From positions 1 through 12,521 of the forward strand of contig DASXTB010000373.1 in NCBI GenBank assembly GCA_036505615.1: a stretch of DNA of 12,521 nucleotides. The letters are read 5' to 3'. A model generated the notes under the pieces. That model was not told the DNA's origin and searched no databases. It was given only the letters and a program-made list of their open reading frames with translations. Position 1 is the first letter of the stretch, and every line of letters begins with the position of its first letter. Source of the stretch: DASXTB01 sp036505615. GTDB taxonomy: Bacteria; Acidobacteriota; UBA6911; JACQSX01. This document shows positions 1 through 6,256 of this stretch, one piece after another. Position numbers and translations under genes: made by a program.

Positions 1-2
1 TG

Positions 3-110
3 GGCGCCGCGAAGCGGCGCTATTGGAGAGACGCCCCGTGGGGCGGCTCCTGCAAGATGAAAGATTGTGCGGGAGACGGCCCACCGGCCGTCTCTCCAAA
101 ATGTCCAAAC
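3..110 (+). repeat. 108-bp composite palindromic unit, left copy
   Basis: The unit contains three hairpins: 4-20 (stem GCGCCGC/GCGGCGC, loop GAA), 32-45 (CGCCCC/GGGGCG) and 73-94 (stem GAGACGGCC/GGCCGTCTC, loop CACC). Its reverse complement aligns without gaps to 6130-6237 with 4 mismatches in 108 bases (about 96%). The two copies are therefore in inverted orientation about 6 kb apart. A shorter fragment of the same family recurs at 363-400. Confidence 0.85.
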
Positions 111-120
111 TCCAGTAGCT

Positions 121-318
121 GTCCCGGAGGGTCAGCCGATAATAGCCCAGCGATTCATCGCTGGGTTTAGGAAGCTTCACAGCAAGAAGTCTCGTAGGGA
201 CGGCTGATTTGGATTGCCAGCTAGGAACTTCACACGTCCCTACGGGACTCCTATTCTTTGGCTCACCCCAGTCCCAGCGATAAATCGCTGGGCTATTATC
301 GAATCGTCCCTCCGGGAC
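121..318. repeat. Nested ~200-bp inverted repeat (REP/MITE-like)
   Basis: Outer arms 121-165 and 273-318 are near-perfect reverse complements: both carry GTCCCGGAGGG, then CGATAATAGCCCAGCGAT, then ATCGCTGGG, with one small non-matching spacer. Each arm has its own internal hairpin (CCCAGCGAT/ATCGCTGGG at 147-165 and 273-292, and GTCCC/GGGAC at 306-318). An inner pair, CGTAGGGACG at 193-202 and CGTCCCTACG at 235-244, sits inside the outer arms. The whole element could fold into one large cruciform or RNA stem. No coding capacity is apparent. Confidence 0.8.
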
Positions 319-381
319 GAAGTTCAATCCCTGCCCCTGGCACGACCCCTCATTTTTCAGCGAAAATGTCCAAACTCCAAT

Positions 382-419
382 GGCGCCGCTTCGCGGCGCC
401 TCGCCGGCTTCCAGCCGGC
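382..419. terminator. Tandem GC hairpins downstream of the minus-strand hydrolase
   Basis: Two adjacent hairpins occur: 382-400 (GGCGCCGC/GCGGCGCC, loop TTC) and 403-419 (GCCGGCT/AGCCGGC, loop TCC). They lie 44 bases beyond the stop codon at 463 and could act as a transcription barrier for that gene. Neither is followed by a clear run of T on the minus strand, so a classical intrinsic terminator is not shown; they may simply be extragenic palindromes. Confidence 0.4.
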
Positions 420-462
420 CTTCGACAGGACTTGGAGAGCAAGAGTGCCGACCAGAGGCAGG

Positions 463-1596
463 CTACAATTCTTCTCCCCTGAGCGCCTTCACTGCCAGAG
501 CGTGAATTTGCCGCCGCGCTTCTTTCATTCCTTCTATCTTGCGTGACGGATGCACCCGGTTGCTTAAAATGCAGACATAGAGATCCTGCTCCGGATCGAT
601 CCACATCGAGGTGCCGGTGAAGCCTGTGTGCCCAAAACTAGAGGCGCTCAACGCCGGGCCGGCAGAACTGTCGGGCGTTTGGGTATCCCAACCGAGTCCC
701 CAGCTTGATTGTGGCAGCCACTGCTGGCGGCGCGTCCATGAACGCAGCAACTCTGGCGAGAGCTGGTGCTGCAGCGGCGCGGCATCGGTGGCCATGGTTG
801 TCGTCGAGAGAATCAGGTGAGGGAACCGGGCAACTTCCTGAATGGTGCCGAACAGCCCCGCATGCCCCGCGGCGCCGTCAAAAAGACGCGCGTTCTCGTC
901 ATGTACCACTCCGACCGCGAAGCCATGGAGGCGGAAATCAAGCTCTGTGGGAGCAACCTTTCGCTCCGCTGCCGCGGGGCATTCTTGCCCGGACGAACCA
1001 GGTGTCTCAGTCACCGAACTTGGACGATCGCCGGATAGCGGTCCAAACTGAATCGCTCTCAACTTCAAGGGATTAAGCACATTCTCTTGCACCAACTGAC
1101 GAAATCTTTGTTCAAACAGCAGTTCCATTATTCTCCCCAGCAAAATAAAACCAAGATCACTGTATACGGATTTCGAGCCCGGCGTGAATTCAGGCTGACA
1201 ACGGACGATTTGACCGACCACTTCCTCAGCACTGTGACAAAACCGAAAGAAGGGACGATACGCTGGAAGTCCGGAGCTGTGTGACAGAAGATGGCGTATT
1301 TGCGCGTTGCCGCAGATGGCCTGCGGGAAAAAATGAGACACAGACGTCTCCAGGTGAAGCTTTCCATGTTGCACCGCCGTCAAAAACGAGCTCACTGTTG
1401 CAATCGGTTTTGTCAGAGACGCCAGGTCGTACCAGGTATCGACGTCCACGGCATGGGATTTAGCTTGATAAGTCAACTGGCCCGAAACAACAACTCTCGG
1501 CTCGCTTTTCGATGTCCCGAAAGCAACAGCACAGCCCGGAAAAAGCCGGCATCGGATACAGTGGTTCAGATAATCGAGCAGCAGCGAAACGTTCAT
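463..1596 (-). CDS. Serine hydrolase, beta-lactamase/YbbE-like, no signal peptide
   Basis: This 377-residue protein belongs to the class C beta-lactamase / penicillin-binding-protein-like serine hydrolase family. Visible active-site motifs are SLTK (S60, K63; nucleophile and general base), YSD (145-147, the Y-x-N-type motif) and HTG (323-325, the K-T-G equivalent), in the usual order and spacing. GHAGLFGT near 244 and GHTGFTGTSMW near 322 are shared with its divergent neighbour at 1763-2935, so the two are paralogues. It begins directly with an amphipathic helix and has no signal peptide, which suggests a cytoplasmic enzyme. Such enzymes act as peptidases or esterases on muropeptides or D-amino-acid compounds; near murQ and an amino-sugar kinase, a role in cell-wall recycling is a reasonable inference. 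It is unlikely to be a resistance beta-lactamase. The exact substrate cannot be read from the sequence. Confidence 0.9.
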   Translation of the reverse strand: MNVSLLLDYLNHCIRCRLFPGCAVAFGTSKSEPRVVVSGQLTYQAKSHAVDVDTWYDLASLTKPIATVSSFLTAVQHGKLHLETSVSHFFPQAICGNAQIRHLLSHSSGLPAYRPFFRFCHSAEEVVGQIVRCQPEFTPGSKSVYSDLGFILLGRIMELLFEQRFRQLVQENVLNPLKLRAIQFGPLSGDRPSSVTETPGSSGQECPAAAERKVAPTELDFRLHGFAVGVVHDENARLFDGAAGHAGLFGTIQEVARFPHLILSTTTMATDAAPLQHQLSPELLRSWTRRQQWLPQSSWGLGWDTQTPDSSAGPALSASSFGHTGFTGTSMWIDPEQDLYVCILSNRVHPSRKIEGMKEARRQIHALAVKALRGEEL

Positions 1597-1762
1597 GTGG
1601 CCTATATAGTAGTCCGATTCGGTAAGCCGCTTGCAGCGGCGTTTCCCGAGCTAAAGCCCAAGATGTAGAAAGTCCAACCTGCTCGCGGCGATGACGCCAT
1701 TCCTGTAGCATATCCAAAGTCCAAAGCACGCGGGAAGCGTGCACGCCCTAGGGGAGATCAAT
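1597..1762. promoter_or_regulatory. Divergent intergenic region between the two hydrolases
   Basis: This 166-bp gap must hold the promoters of both divergent hydrolase genes, but I cannot pick convincing -35/-10 pairs; a TATATA stretch lies about 9 bases before the minus-strand start. Two hairpins stand out: 1626-1640 (GCCGCT/AGCGGC, loop TGC) and 1726-1742 (GCACGC/GCGTGC, loop GGGAA). The second ends only 8 bases before the GGGGAG ribosome binding site at 1751-1756 of the plus-strand gene and could influence its translation. Confidence 0.4.
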
Positions 1763-2935
1763 ATGAAGCGAGTCCTATTGCTGAATGTTGCGGTTGTGTG
1801 TCTGTTCCAACCTCTTGCCGGGCGCCAGGCGCGCACGGTTCCGGATTCCACACAATACGATGTTCGAACGCTGGCTCGAATCGAGCAAGTTGTGCGCGAC
1901 GCGATTCAGGAAAAACAGGCCTTGGGAGCCATAGTTGTAGTGGGAAGCCGAAACCGTATTCTGTATCAGAGGGCATTTGGACAGCGAACCATCGGCCCTG
2001 CCGCAGAGCCAATGACACTGGATACAATCTTCGATATGGCCTCGCTGACGAAAGCTACCGCCACGGCCACATCCATTCTCATTCTGGCCGAACGAGGCAG
2101 GCTTTCACTTTCCGATCGTGTTTCGAAGCACATCCCCGAATTTAAAAATAAGGAAGCCGTCACTTTGCGACACCTGCTGACCCATTATTCGGGCTTGCGC
2201 CCGGACGTGGATGTCAAAACGTCATGGAAGGGTTATGAGACGGGAATGCAGCTCGCCTATGAGGAAAAACTCGAGGCCGAGCCTGGAACGAAATTCATTT
2301 ATTCCGATATCAATTATTTTCTTCTTTCCGAAGTGGTGCACAGAGTGACCGGGCAGTTCATCAACGACTTTGCGCGCCACAACATTTTTGAGCCGCTGGG
2401 CATGAAGGAAACGGGCTTTCTGCCTCCTGCAGCAAAAAAACCGCGCATTGCGCCTACCGAGCCGCGCGACGGCGAAATAATTCGCGGTGAGGTTCACGAT
2501 CCCACATCGTTTCGGATGGGCGGCATTGCCGGGCATGCCGGGCTCTTTTCGACTGCGCATGACATGAGCATCTTTGCGCAGATGATTTTGAATGGCGGGA
2601 TTTATCGAGGAGTGCGAATTCTTTCTCCCTATGCGGTACTCGCCATGACCACGCCTCAAAGCCCGTCTGGGAGCTCACAGGCGCGGGGCTATGGGTGGGA
2701 CATCGATACCAGCTACTCGATCCCCAGAGGAGACTTTTTTCCGGCGGGAAGCTTTGGCCATACTGGGTTCACCGGGACCTCCTTGTGGATGGATCCGCAG
2801 TCAGCAATGTTTGTTCTGGTTCTGACCAGCCGCCTTTATCCGGAAGGGAAGGGAAATGTTACTTCTCTGCGTGCGCGCGTCGCGTCGGTAGCTGCCTCCG
2901 CGGTGAGAATCGACATAAGGAAGTTGTACCGATGA
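1763..2935 (+). CDS. Secreted serine hydrolase, beta-lactamase/YbbE-like
   Basis: This 390-residue protein is a beta-lactamase-fold serine hydrolase. The start at 1763 is chosen because GGGGAG lies 6 bases upstream and it begins a proper signal peptide (MKR, hydrophobic stretch to about residue 19, possible cleavage after the A of GRQA). An in-frame ATG at 1739 would add 8 residues ahead of the signal and is less likely. Active-site motifs are SLTK (S94, K97), YSD (180-182) and HTG (333-335). GHAGLFST near 257 and FGHTGFTGTSLW near 331 closely match the neighbour at 463-1596. Export places it in the periplasm, where it could trim peptidoglycan peptides or esters; B. subtilis YbbE, encoded with murQ and a muramidase, is a comparable family member. 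Its stop lies 2 bases from that of the convergent LOG-like gene. Confidence 0.9.
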   Translation: MKRVLLLNVAVVCLFQPLAGRQARTVPDSTQYDVRTLARIEQVVRDAIQEKQALGAIVVVGSRNRILYQRAFGQRTIGPAAEPMTLDTIFDMASLTKATATATSILILAERGRLSLSDRVSKHIPEFKNKEAVTLRHLLTHYSGLRPDVDVKTSWKGYETGMQLAYEEKLEAEPGTKFIYSDINYFLLSEVVHRVTGQFINDFARHNIFEPLGMKETGFLPPAAKKPRIAPTEPRDGEIIRGEVHDPTSFRMGGIAGHAGLFSTAHDMSIFAQMILNGGIYRGVRILSPYAVLAMTTPQSPSGSSQARGYGWDIDTSYSIPRGDFFPAGSFGHTGFTGTSLWMDPQSAMFVLVLTSRLYPEGKGNVTSLRARVASVAASAVRIDIRKLYR

Positions 2936-2937
2936 CT

Positions 2938-3432
2938 TCAGCGAAGCTTCTCTCTGGCCAACTGAAGAGCTTTTTGCACCGCTTCGTCCGCTGAACGGGC
3001 ATAGTGTAGGTCGGCATGGGGCCCGGGTGGAGACTCAAACTTCCAGGTCTTCAGCCCTACCACCGGAACCTCTAACCGCAGAGCGAATCCCAATTCCGAC
3101 AGCGTGCCGTAGCCGCCCCCCACTGCCACCACTGCGTGGCTGGAACGGATCAGCACCAGGTTGCGAGCCTCTCCTAGGCCGGTAACGATGGGAATATCAA
3201 TGTAGCGGTTTGCCTCTCGATCTGAATCTCCCGGAAGAATTCCAATCGTCGTTCCTCCGGCTTGCTTGCAAGCCCGCGCGGCCGCTTCCATAACACCTCC
3301 CAAGCCGCCGCATAATAATATGGCGCCGTTGGTTGCGATCAAAAAGCCGACCTTCTCGGCCAGCAAGTCCGTACTCGGAGCTGACCTTGACGTTCCAATG
3401 ATGGCAATGCGCAGCTTTAACTCGCGGATCAT
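2938..3432 (-). CDS. LOG/TIGR00725-type Rossmann-fold protein
   Basis: This protein of about 164 residues has the fold of the LOG family (often annotated as lysine decarboxylase-like, or TIGR00725). It shows an N-terminal beta strand with a glycine turn (IAIIGTS, 9-15), CGGLGGVMEAA (41-51) and the signature GGGYGTLSE (105-113). The first residue of the classical PGGxGTxxE nucleotide-binding motif is glycine instead of proline, as is common in the TIGR00725 branch. Plant and some bacterial LOG proteins cleave nucleotide 5'-monophosphates to base and ribose 5-phosphate; whether this branch does so is not known to me. I chose the start MIRELKLRIA because it aligns with the family. The frame stays open to an ATG at 3516, adding 28 residues with no family character. 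It is divergent from the amino-sugar kinase. Confidence 0.85.
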   Translation of the reverse strand: MIRELKLRIAIIGTSRSAPSTDLLAEKVGFLIATNGAILLCGGLGGVMEAAARACKQAGGTTIGILPGDSDREANRYIDIPIVTGLGEARNLVLIRSSHAVVAVGGGYGTLSELGFALRLEVPVVGLKTWKFESPPGPHADLHYARSADEAVQKALQLAREKLR

Positions 3433-3514
3433 AGACGGAGTGCATCTTAACCAGACTAGAGTTGGATCGCAATTCACTTTCAAAAATGACCCGGCCACCG
3501 TATGGTAAGAAACC
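3433..3514. promoter_or_regulatory. Short divergent gap upstream of LOG-like gene and kinase
   Basis: Both genes must be expressed from this 82-bp gap or from further out. A weak candidate for the kinase is TTCAAA at about 3479-3484, 16 bases before TATGGT at 3501-3506; it would start transcription close to the ATG at 3515 and make the mRNA nearly leaderless. A small inverted repeat, ATGGT/ACCAT (3502-3516), covers the kinase start. No strong Shine-Dalgarno sequence is visible on either side. Confidence 0.25.
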
Positions 3515-4468
3515 ATGTATCTGGTCGGTATTGATGGCGGAGGGACAAAGACGAAGTGCCTGATCTCTGATACGAAAGGAAATGTGTTGGGTGCCGGACG
3601 TGGCGGGCCGGGGAACTACCTAAAAGAAGGCCTGATGGTTGTCCGACTCTCTTTGCAAGAAGCGATCAGCGAAGCAATTGCAAACGCCGGGTTGAAAAAT
3701 CCTGAGGTCAGAGTGCTCTGCGCGGGACTTGCGGGAATGGACCGCAATGAAGATAAGAGAGTGATACTGAGAGTGCTGCAGGAGATAGCTCCTTCGAAAA
3801 CGTATCGATTGGAAAACGATGCCTACATCGCACTGAAGGGGGCAACAAACGGAAAACCGGGTGTAATCCTGATTTCCGGTACCGGCTCAATTTGCCTGGG
3901 AGAAAACGCAGCCGGTGGAAAAGCGCGCGCCGGAGGTTGGGGGCATATACTCGGTGATGAAGGCAGCGGCTACGACATCGCGCGCAGGGGGCTGGCGGCT
4001 GCTCTGAAGGCCTTTGACGGTCGAGGGTTAAAGACGCTCATCGAACAAAAATTGAAGGGACAACTTTACGTGCGAAAGACCGACGACATTGTCAGCAATC
4101 TTTACCGGGAAGGCCTGACGTCGAGCAAGATTGCAGGTTTTTATCCCATCGTTCAGGAAGCGGCACAGGAGGGAGACAACGTGGCGCTGCAAATCTTTGA
4201 GTATGCAGCCAACGAGCTGTCTCAGAATATCAGAGCTGTTGTGAACCGCCTCAAGTTAGCGGGAGAGGAATTTCCCATCAGTCTTGTGGGGGGAGTCTTG
4301 CAGGGAAATCGGACGTTGAAAGAGATGCTGTGTCAGCGTATTCATCAGATTGCTCCCCGTGCCAGAATTACCGACCCGCTTCATCCGCCGGAGGTGGGAG
4401 CACTGTTGCTGGCCAGGGAGACTTATGGAATTTCGAATGACGAGCGACGAATGTCGAATGACGGGTGA
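3515..4468 (+). CDS. BadF/BadG-family amino-sugar kinase (GlcNAc/MurNAc kinase-like)
   Basis: This 317-residue protein has the ASKHA kinase fold. DGGGTKT (7-13) is the phosphate-1 loop, ENDAY (100-104) carries the likely catalytic aspartate D102, ISGTGSIC (120-127) is the phosphate-2 loop, GGWGHILGDEGSGY (140-153) matches the signature of N-acetylglucosamine kinases, and LVGGVLQGN (257-265) lies in the adenosine region. It phosphorylates an amino sugar at O6 with ATP in the cytoplasm. GlcNAc kinases and the MurNAc/GlcNAc kinase MurK of Clostridium belong to this family. With murQ about 700 bp away, MurNAc is an attractive substrate: the product, MurNAc-6-P, would feed MurQ. Glucosamine or GlcNAc cannot be excluded. 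The last residues (roughly ISNDERRMSNDG) come from an intergenic repeat and look like a late addition to the original C-terminus. Confidence 0.88.
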   Translation: MYLVGIDGGGTKTKCLISDTKGNVLGAGRGGPGNYLKEGLMVVRLSLQEAISEAIANAGLKNPEVRVLCAGLAGMDRNEDKRVILRVLQEIAPSKTYRLENDAYIALKGATNGKPGVILISGTGSICLGENAAGGKARAGGWGHILGDEGSGYDIARRGLAAALKAFDGRGLKTLIEQKLKGQLYVRKTDDIVSNLYREGLTSSKIAGFYPIVQEAAQEGDNVALQIFEYAANELSQNIRAVVNRLKLAGEEFPISLVGGVLQGNRTLKEMLCQRIHQIAPRARITDPLHPPEVGALLLARETYGISNDERRMSNDG

Positions 4469-4548
4469 CGAATGTCGAATGACGAAAACACCAGCCACGA
4501 ATTTCACGAATCACGAACGACTTCATTCGACATTCGTCATTCGACTTC
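4432..4548. repeat. Degenerate minisatellite/inverted repeat covering two convergent gene ends
   Basis: The plus strand reads TCGAATGACG-type units repeatedly from about 4433 to 4484, then CACGAAT-type units (4497-4520), and then the reverse complement ATTCGACATTCGTCATTCGAC at about 4525-4545. The two parts can pair as a stem of roughly 20 bp with a loop of about 40-50 bases. Stop codons of both the kinase (4468) and the DedA gene (4523) lie inside it. It may serve as a bidirectional transcription stop, though no U-tract marks a standard terminator. Confidence 0.7.
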
Positions 4549-5170
4549 CCCGTGTTCGGTACTCCTTCCAGAAATGCAGTATCCCCGGAAGCAGCGACAG
4601 CAGAATGACAATGGCGACCACCAGATAAATATAGCGGTCCAGATTGGGAATGCTCTTGCCCAATACGTATCCGGTCATTGTCATGCTGAAAACCCAACCG
4701 ATACCGCCGGCTATATTGTAGAAAACGAAGTTTCGATAGTTCATTTGAGCAATTCCGGCGACCACGGGCGCAAATGTCCGCGCAAACGGCATGAAGCGCG
4801 CAAAGACAATGGTCTTGCCTCCATGCTTCTCATAAAAAGTCTTGGCGCTTAACAGATGCTTTCGCCGAAAGAAGCGCGAATCGGGTCGCGAATAGAGCTT
4901 CTGGCCGCCTTTCAGTCCAATCCAATATCCCACGCTGTCGCCGGTAATGGCGGCAAACATCAAAGTGGCGTTCAGCCAAACTATATTCAAGTCGCCATTG
5001 GCGGCTAATACACCCGCAGTTACCAGCAAAGAATCTCCGGGAAGAAAGAAACCGAGCATGATACCGGTTTCGCAGAAGACGATCGCGATCAGGGCGGTAT
5101 ATCCGCCCCAGCGGATTAGTTCTTTAAGATCACTCAGCTTGGTGAAAAACTCATAAAGCCAGTGAAACAT
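4523..5170 (-). CDS. DedA-family inner-membrane protein
   Basis: This 215-residue integral membrane protein belongs to the DedA/SNARE-associated family, whose members support envelope homeostasis and, in several cases, undecaprenyl-phosphate or phospholipid translocation. Visible features are FFLPGDSLL (41-49), GDSVGYWIG (77-85), the FARFMPFARTFAPVVAG block (123-139) and C-terminal hydrophobic helices (about 150-172 and 178-198). Residues E34, D46, R125 and R131 keep the same spacing as the essential acidic and arginine pairs of E. coli YqjA/YghB (E39, D51, R130, R136). It follows murQ by 6 bases, with AGGGTG just before the ATG, so it is probably co-transcribed with murQ. A lipid-carrier recycling role beside a MurNAc-recycling enzyme would make sense but is inference. 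The last residues (RMTNVE) are encoded by the repeat at 4525-4545. Confidence 0.93.
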   Translation of the reverse strand: MFHWLYEFFTKLSDLKELIRWGGYTALIAIVFCETGIMLGFFLPGDSLLVTAGVLAANGDLNIVWLNATLMFAAITGDSVGYWIGLKGGQKLYSRPDSRFFRRKHLLSAKTFYEKHGGKTIVFARFMPFARTFAPVVAGIAQMNYRNFVFYNIAGGIGWVFSMTMTGYVLGKSIPNLDRYIYLVVAIVILLSLLPGILHFWKEYRTRGSRMTNVE

Positions 5171-5176
5171 TTCACC

Positions 5177-6070
5177 CTATCGGCCTTCGCCTAGTATCTG
5201 TCTGAGAGATCGCGCCGCGAGTTTCTGCCTTGCGGCCTGGGCTGAAAGACGCTGGCGCAACATTAGCATGGCGACCCGCAGATCACGTCCCGAGTCCTGA
5301 ATGGCCTGCGCCGCGGTGGCCGAATCTACTCCACAGGTTTGCATGATAATTTGCTTGCCCCGCTCCATCAATTTCACGTTGCTCATGGTCAGCCGGATCA
5401 TCAAATTTCCGTACACATAGCCCATGCGGATCATCAACGCGGTGCTGATCATATTGAGCACCAACTTTTGGGCCGTCCCTGCTTTCATGCGCGTAGAACC
5501 AGCCAGGATCTCCGCCCCTGTCTCCACCGTGACCGGGCACTGAACTTCTCGCGCCATTGCCGAGTTCTTGACACACACAATGCATCCGGTCAGCGCCGAT
5601 ACAGATCGCGCGTACCGCAACGCTCCCAGAGTGTAGGGCGTCCGCCCACTGGCCGCTATTCCAACAACAGAATCCTTCCCGCTCAGATCATGAGATTTCA
5701 GATCGGCTGCGCCCGCGTCAGGATCGTCTTCGGAAATTTCAGAAGGGCTATGCAGCGCCGGAACTCCGCCCGCTATAATGCCGATGACTCTGCCCGGTGG
5801 GAGTCCGAAAGTAGGGGGGGCTTCCGATGCATCCAACACGCCCAGTCGCCCGCTGGTTCCAGCACCCACGTAAAAGAGCCGTCCACCGGTGGAAAAGCGG
5901 GCGTAAATTTGGTCTACCAAATGAGCAATTTCATCCAGCGCCGCTGCCACGATTTGAGCAATCTTCTGATCTTCCCCGTTGATAACGGCCAGAATCTCGC
6001 GCGTAGTTTTCAGATCGATATCGGCCGAGGCCGGATGAGTTTGTTCGGTGGATCTGGGTTGTTCCGTCAT
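5177..6070 (-). CDS. murQ: N-acetylmuramic acid 6-phosphate etherase
   Basis: MurQ cleaves the lactyl ether of MurNAc-6-phosphate, giving GlcNAc-6-phosphate and D-lactate, the key cytoplasmic step of peptidoglycan amino-sugar recycling. The 297-residue length is typical. The SIS-type sugar-phosphate site is seen in FYVGAGTSGRLGVLDASE (66-83), and GAEILAGSTRMKAGTAQKL (185-203) is the family signature. The two functionally required glutamates of E. coli MurQ (E83, E114) are present at the same positions, in ASEAPPT and ISEDD. The C-terminal helical region (245-297) is complete. It is the first gene of a pair with dedA (6-bp gap, same strand). No anhydro-MurNAc kinase (AnmK) is seen; the BadF-type kinase at 3515-4468 could supply the substrate. 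Its promoter must lie in or next to the palindromic region 6071-6260, but no clear -35/-10 or strong ribosome binding site was found. Confidence 0.97.
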   Translation of the reverse strand: MTEQPRSTEQTHPASADIDLKTTREILAVINGEDQKIAQIVAAALDEIAHLVDQIYARFSTGGRLFYVGAGTSGRLGVLDASEAPPTFGLPPGRVIGIIAGGVPALHSPSEISEDDPDAGAADLKSHDLSGKDSVVGIAASGRTPYTLGALRYARSVSALTGCIVCVKNSAMAREVQCPVTVETGAEILAGSTRMKAGTAQKLVLNMISTALMIRMGYVYGNLMIRLTMSNVKLMERGKQIIMQTCGVDSATAAQAIQDSGRDLRVAMLMLRQRLSAQAARQKLAARSLRQILGEGR

Positions 6071-6105
6071 TGTTTAAGCTATTAGCTAGCCCGCAATGAT
6101 TCTTA

Positions 6106-6125
6106 CTGGACCGCGAAGCGGTCAC
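6106..6125 (+). repeat. 20-bp direct repeat, copy 1 (palindromic)
   Basis: The sequence ctggaccgcgaagcggtcac occurs here and again, identically, at 6237-6256. The two copies bracket the 108-bp unit. Each contains the hairpin GACCGC-GAA-GCGGTC. Confidence 0.85.
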
Positions 6126-6129
6126 TTGG

Positions 6130-6237
6130 GTTTGGACATTTTGGAGAGACGGCCGGTGGGCCGTCTCCCGCGCAATCTTTCATCGTGGAGGAGACGCCCC
6201 ACGGGGCGTCTCTCCAATAGCGCCGCTTCGCGGCGCC
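6130..6237 (-). repeat. 108-bp composite palindromic unit, right copy
   Basis: This is the reverse-complement copy of bases 3-110 with 4 mismatches and no gaps. Hairpins are GAGACGGCC/GGCCGTCTC, GACGCCCC/GGGGCGTC (here perfectly paired, whereas the left copy carries a mismatch) and GCGCCGC/GCGGCGC. It is flanked by the 20-bp direct repeats at 6106-6125 and 6237-6256. Confidence 0.85.
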
Positions 6238-6256
6238 TGGACCGCGAAGCGGTCAC
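6237..6256 (+). repeat. 20-bp direct repeat, copy 2 (palindromic)
   Basis: This copy is identical to 6106-6125 and directly abuts the end of the 108-bp unit. Confidence 0.85.

Larger units (their letters stand above)
1..462. repeat. Gene-free region of palindromic repeats
   Basis: I see no convincing gene here; the open frames lie on top of palindromes and have no family resemblance. The stretch holds, in order, a three-hairpin repeat unit (3-110), a nested inverted repeat of about 200 bp (121-318), and a partial second copy of the first unit (363-400) followed by another hairpin (403-419). A 17-bp direct repeat (aaaatgtccaaactcca) occurs exactly at 98-114 and 363-379. The region lies downstream of the serine hydrolase that ends at 463, so its hairpins may also stop that gene's transcript. 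This layout resembles REP/BIME-type extragenic palindromes rather than a CRISPR or an insertion sequence; no transposase is present. Confidence 0.8.

Noticed and set aside
1..420. Possible CRISPR array, because short palindromes repeat many times
   Set aside because: The repeats are of different families, unevenly spaced and inverted, with no uniform spacers and no cas genes.
214..546. Open frame of 110 codons on the plus strand
   Set aside because: It runs over palindromic repeats and the antisense of the hydrolase gene, has no ribosome binding site and no family resemblance.
463..1596. Antibiotic-resistance beta-lactamase
   Set aside because: It shares the fold and SxxK motif but matches YbbE-like hydrolases better, lacks a signal peptide, and sits in a cell-wall recycling context.
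5339..6085. Long open frame (248 codons) antisense to murQ
   Set aside because: The murQ frame has all family motifs; the antisense frame has low-complexity His/Arg-rich content typical of a shadow.
3..6237. Composite transposon
   Set aside because: No transposase or integrase is encoded between the inverted units, and the genes inside look like ordinary housekeeping or recycling genes.
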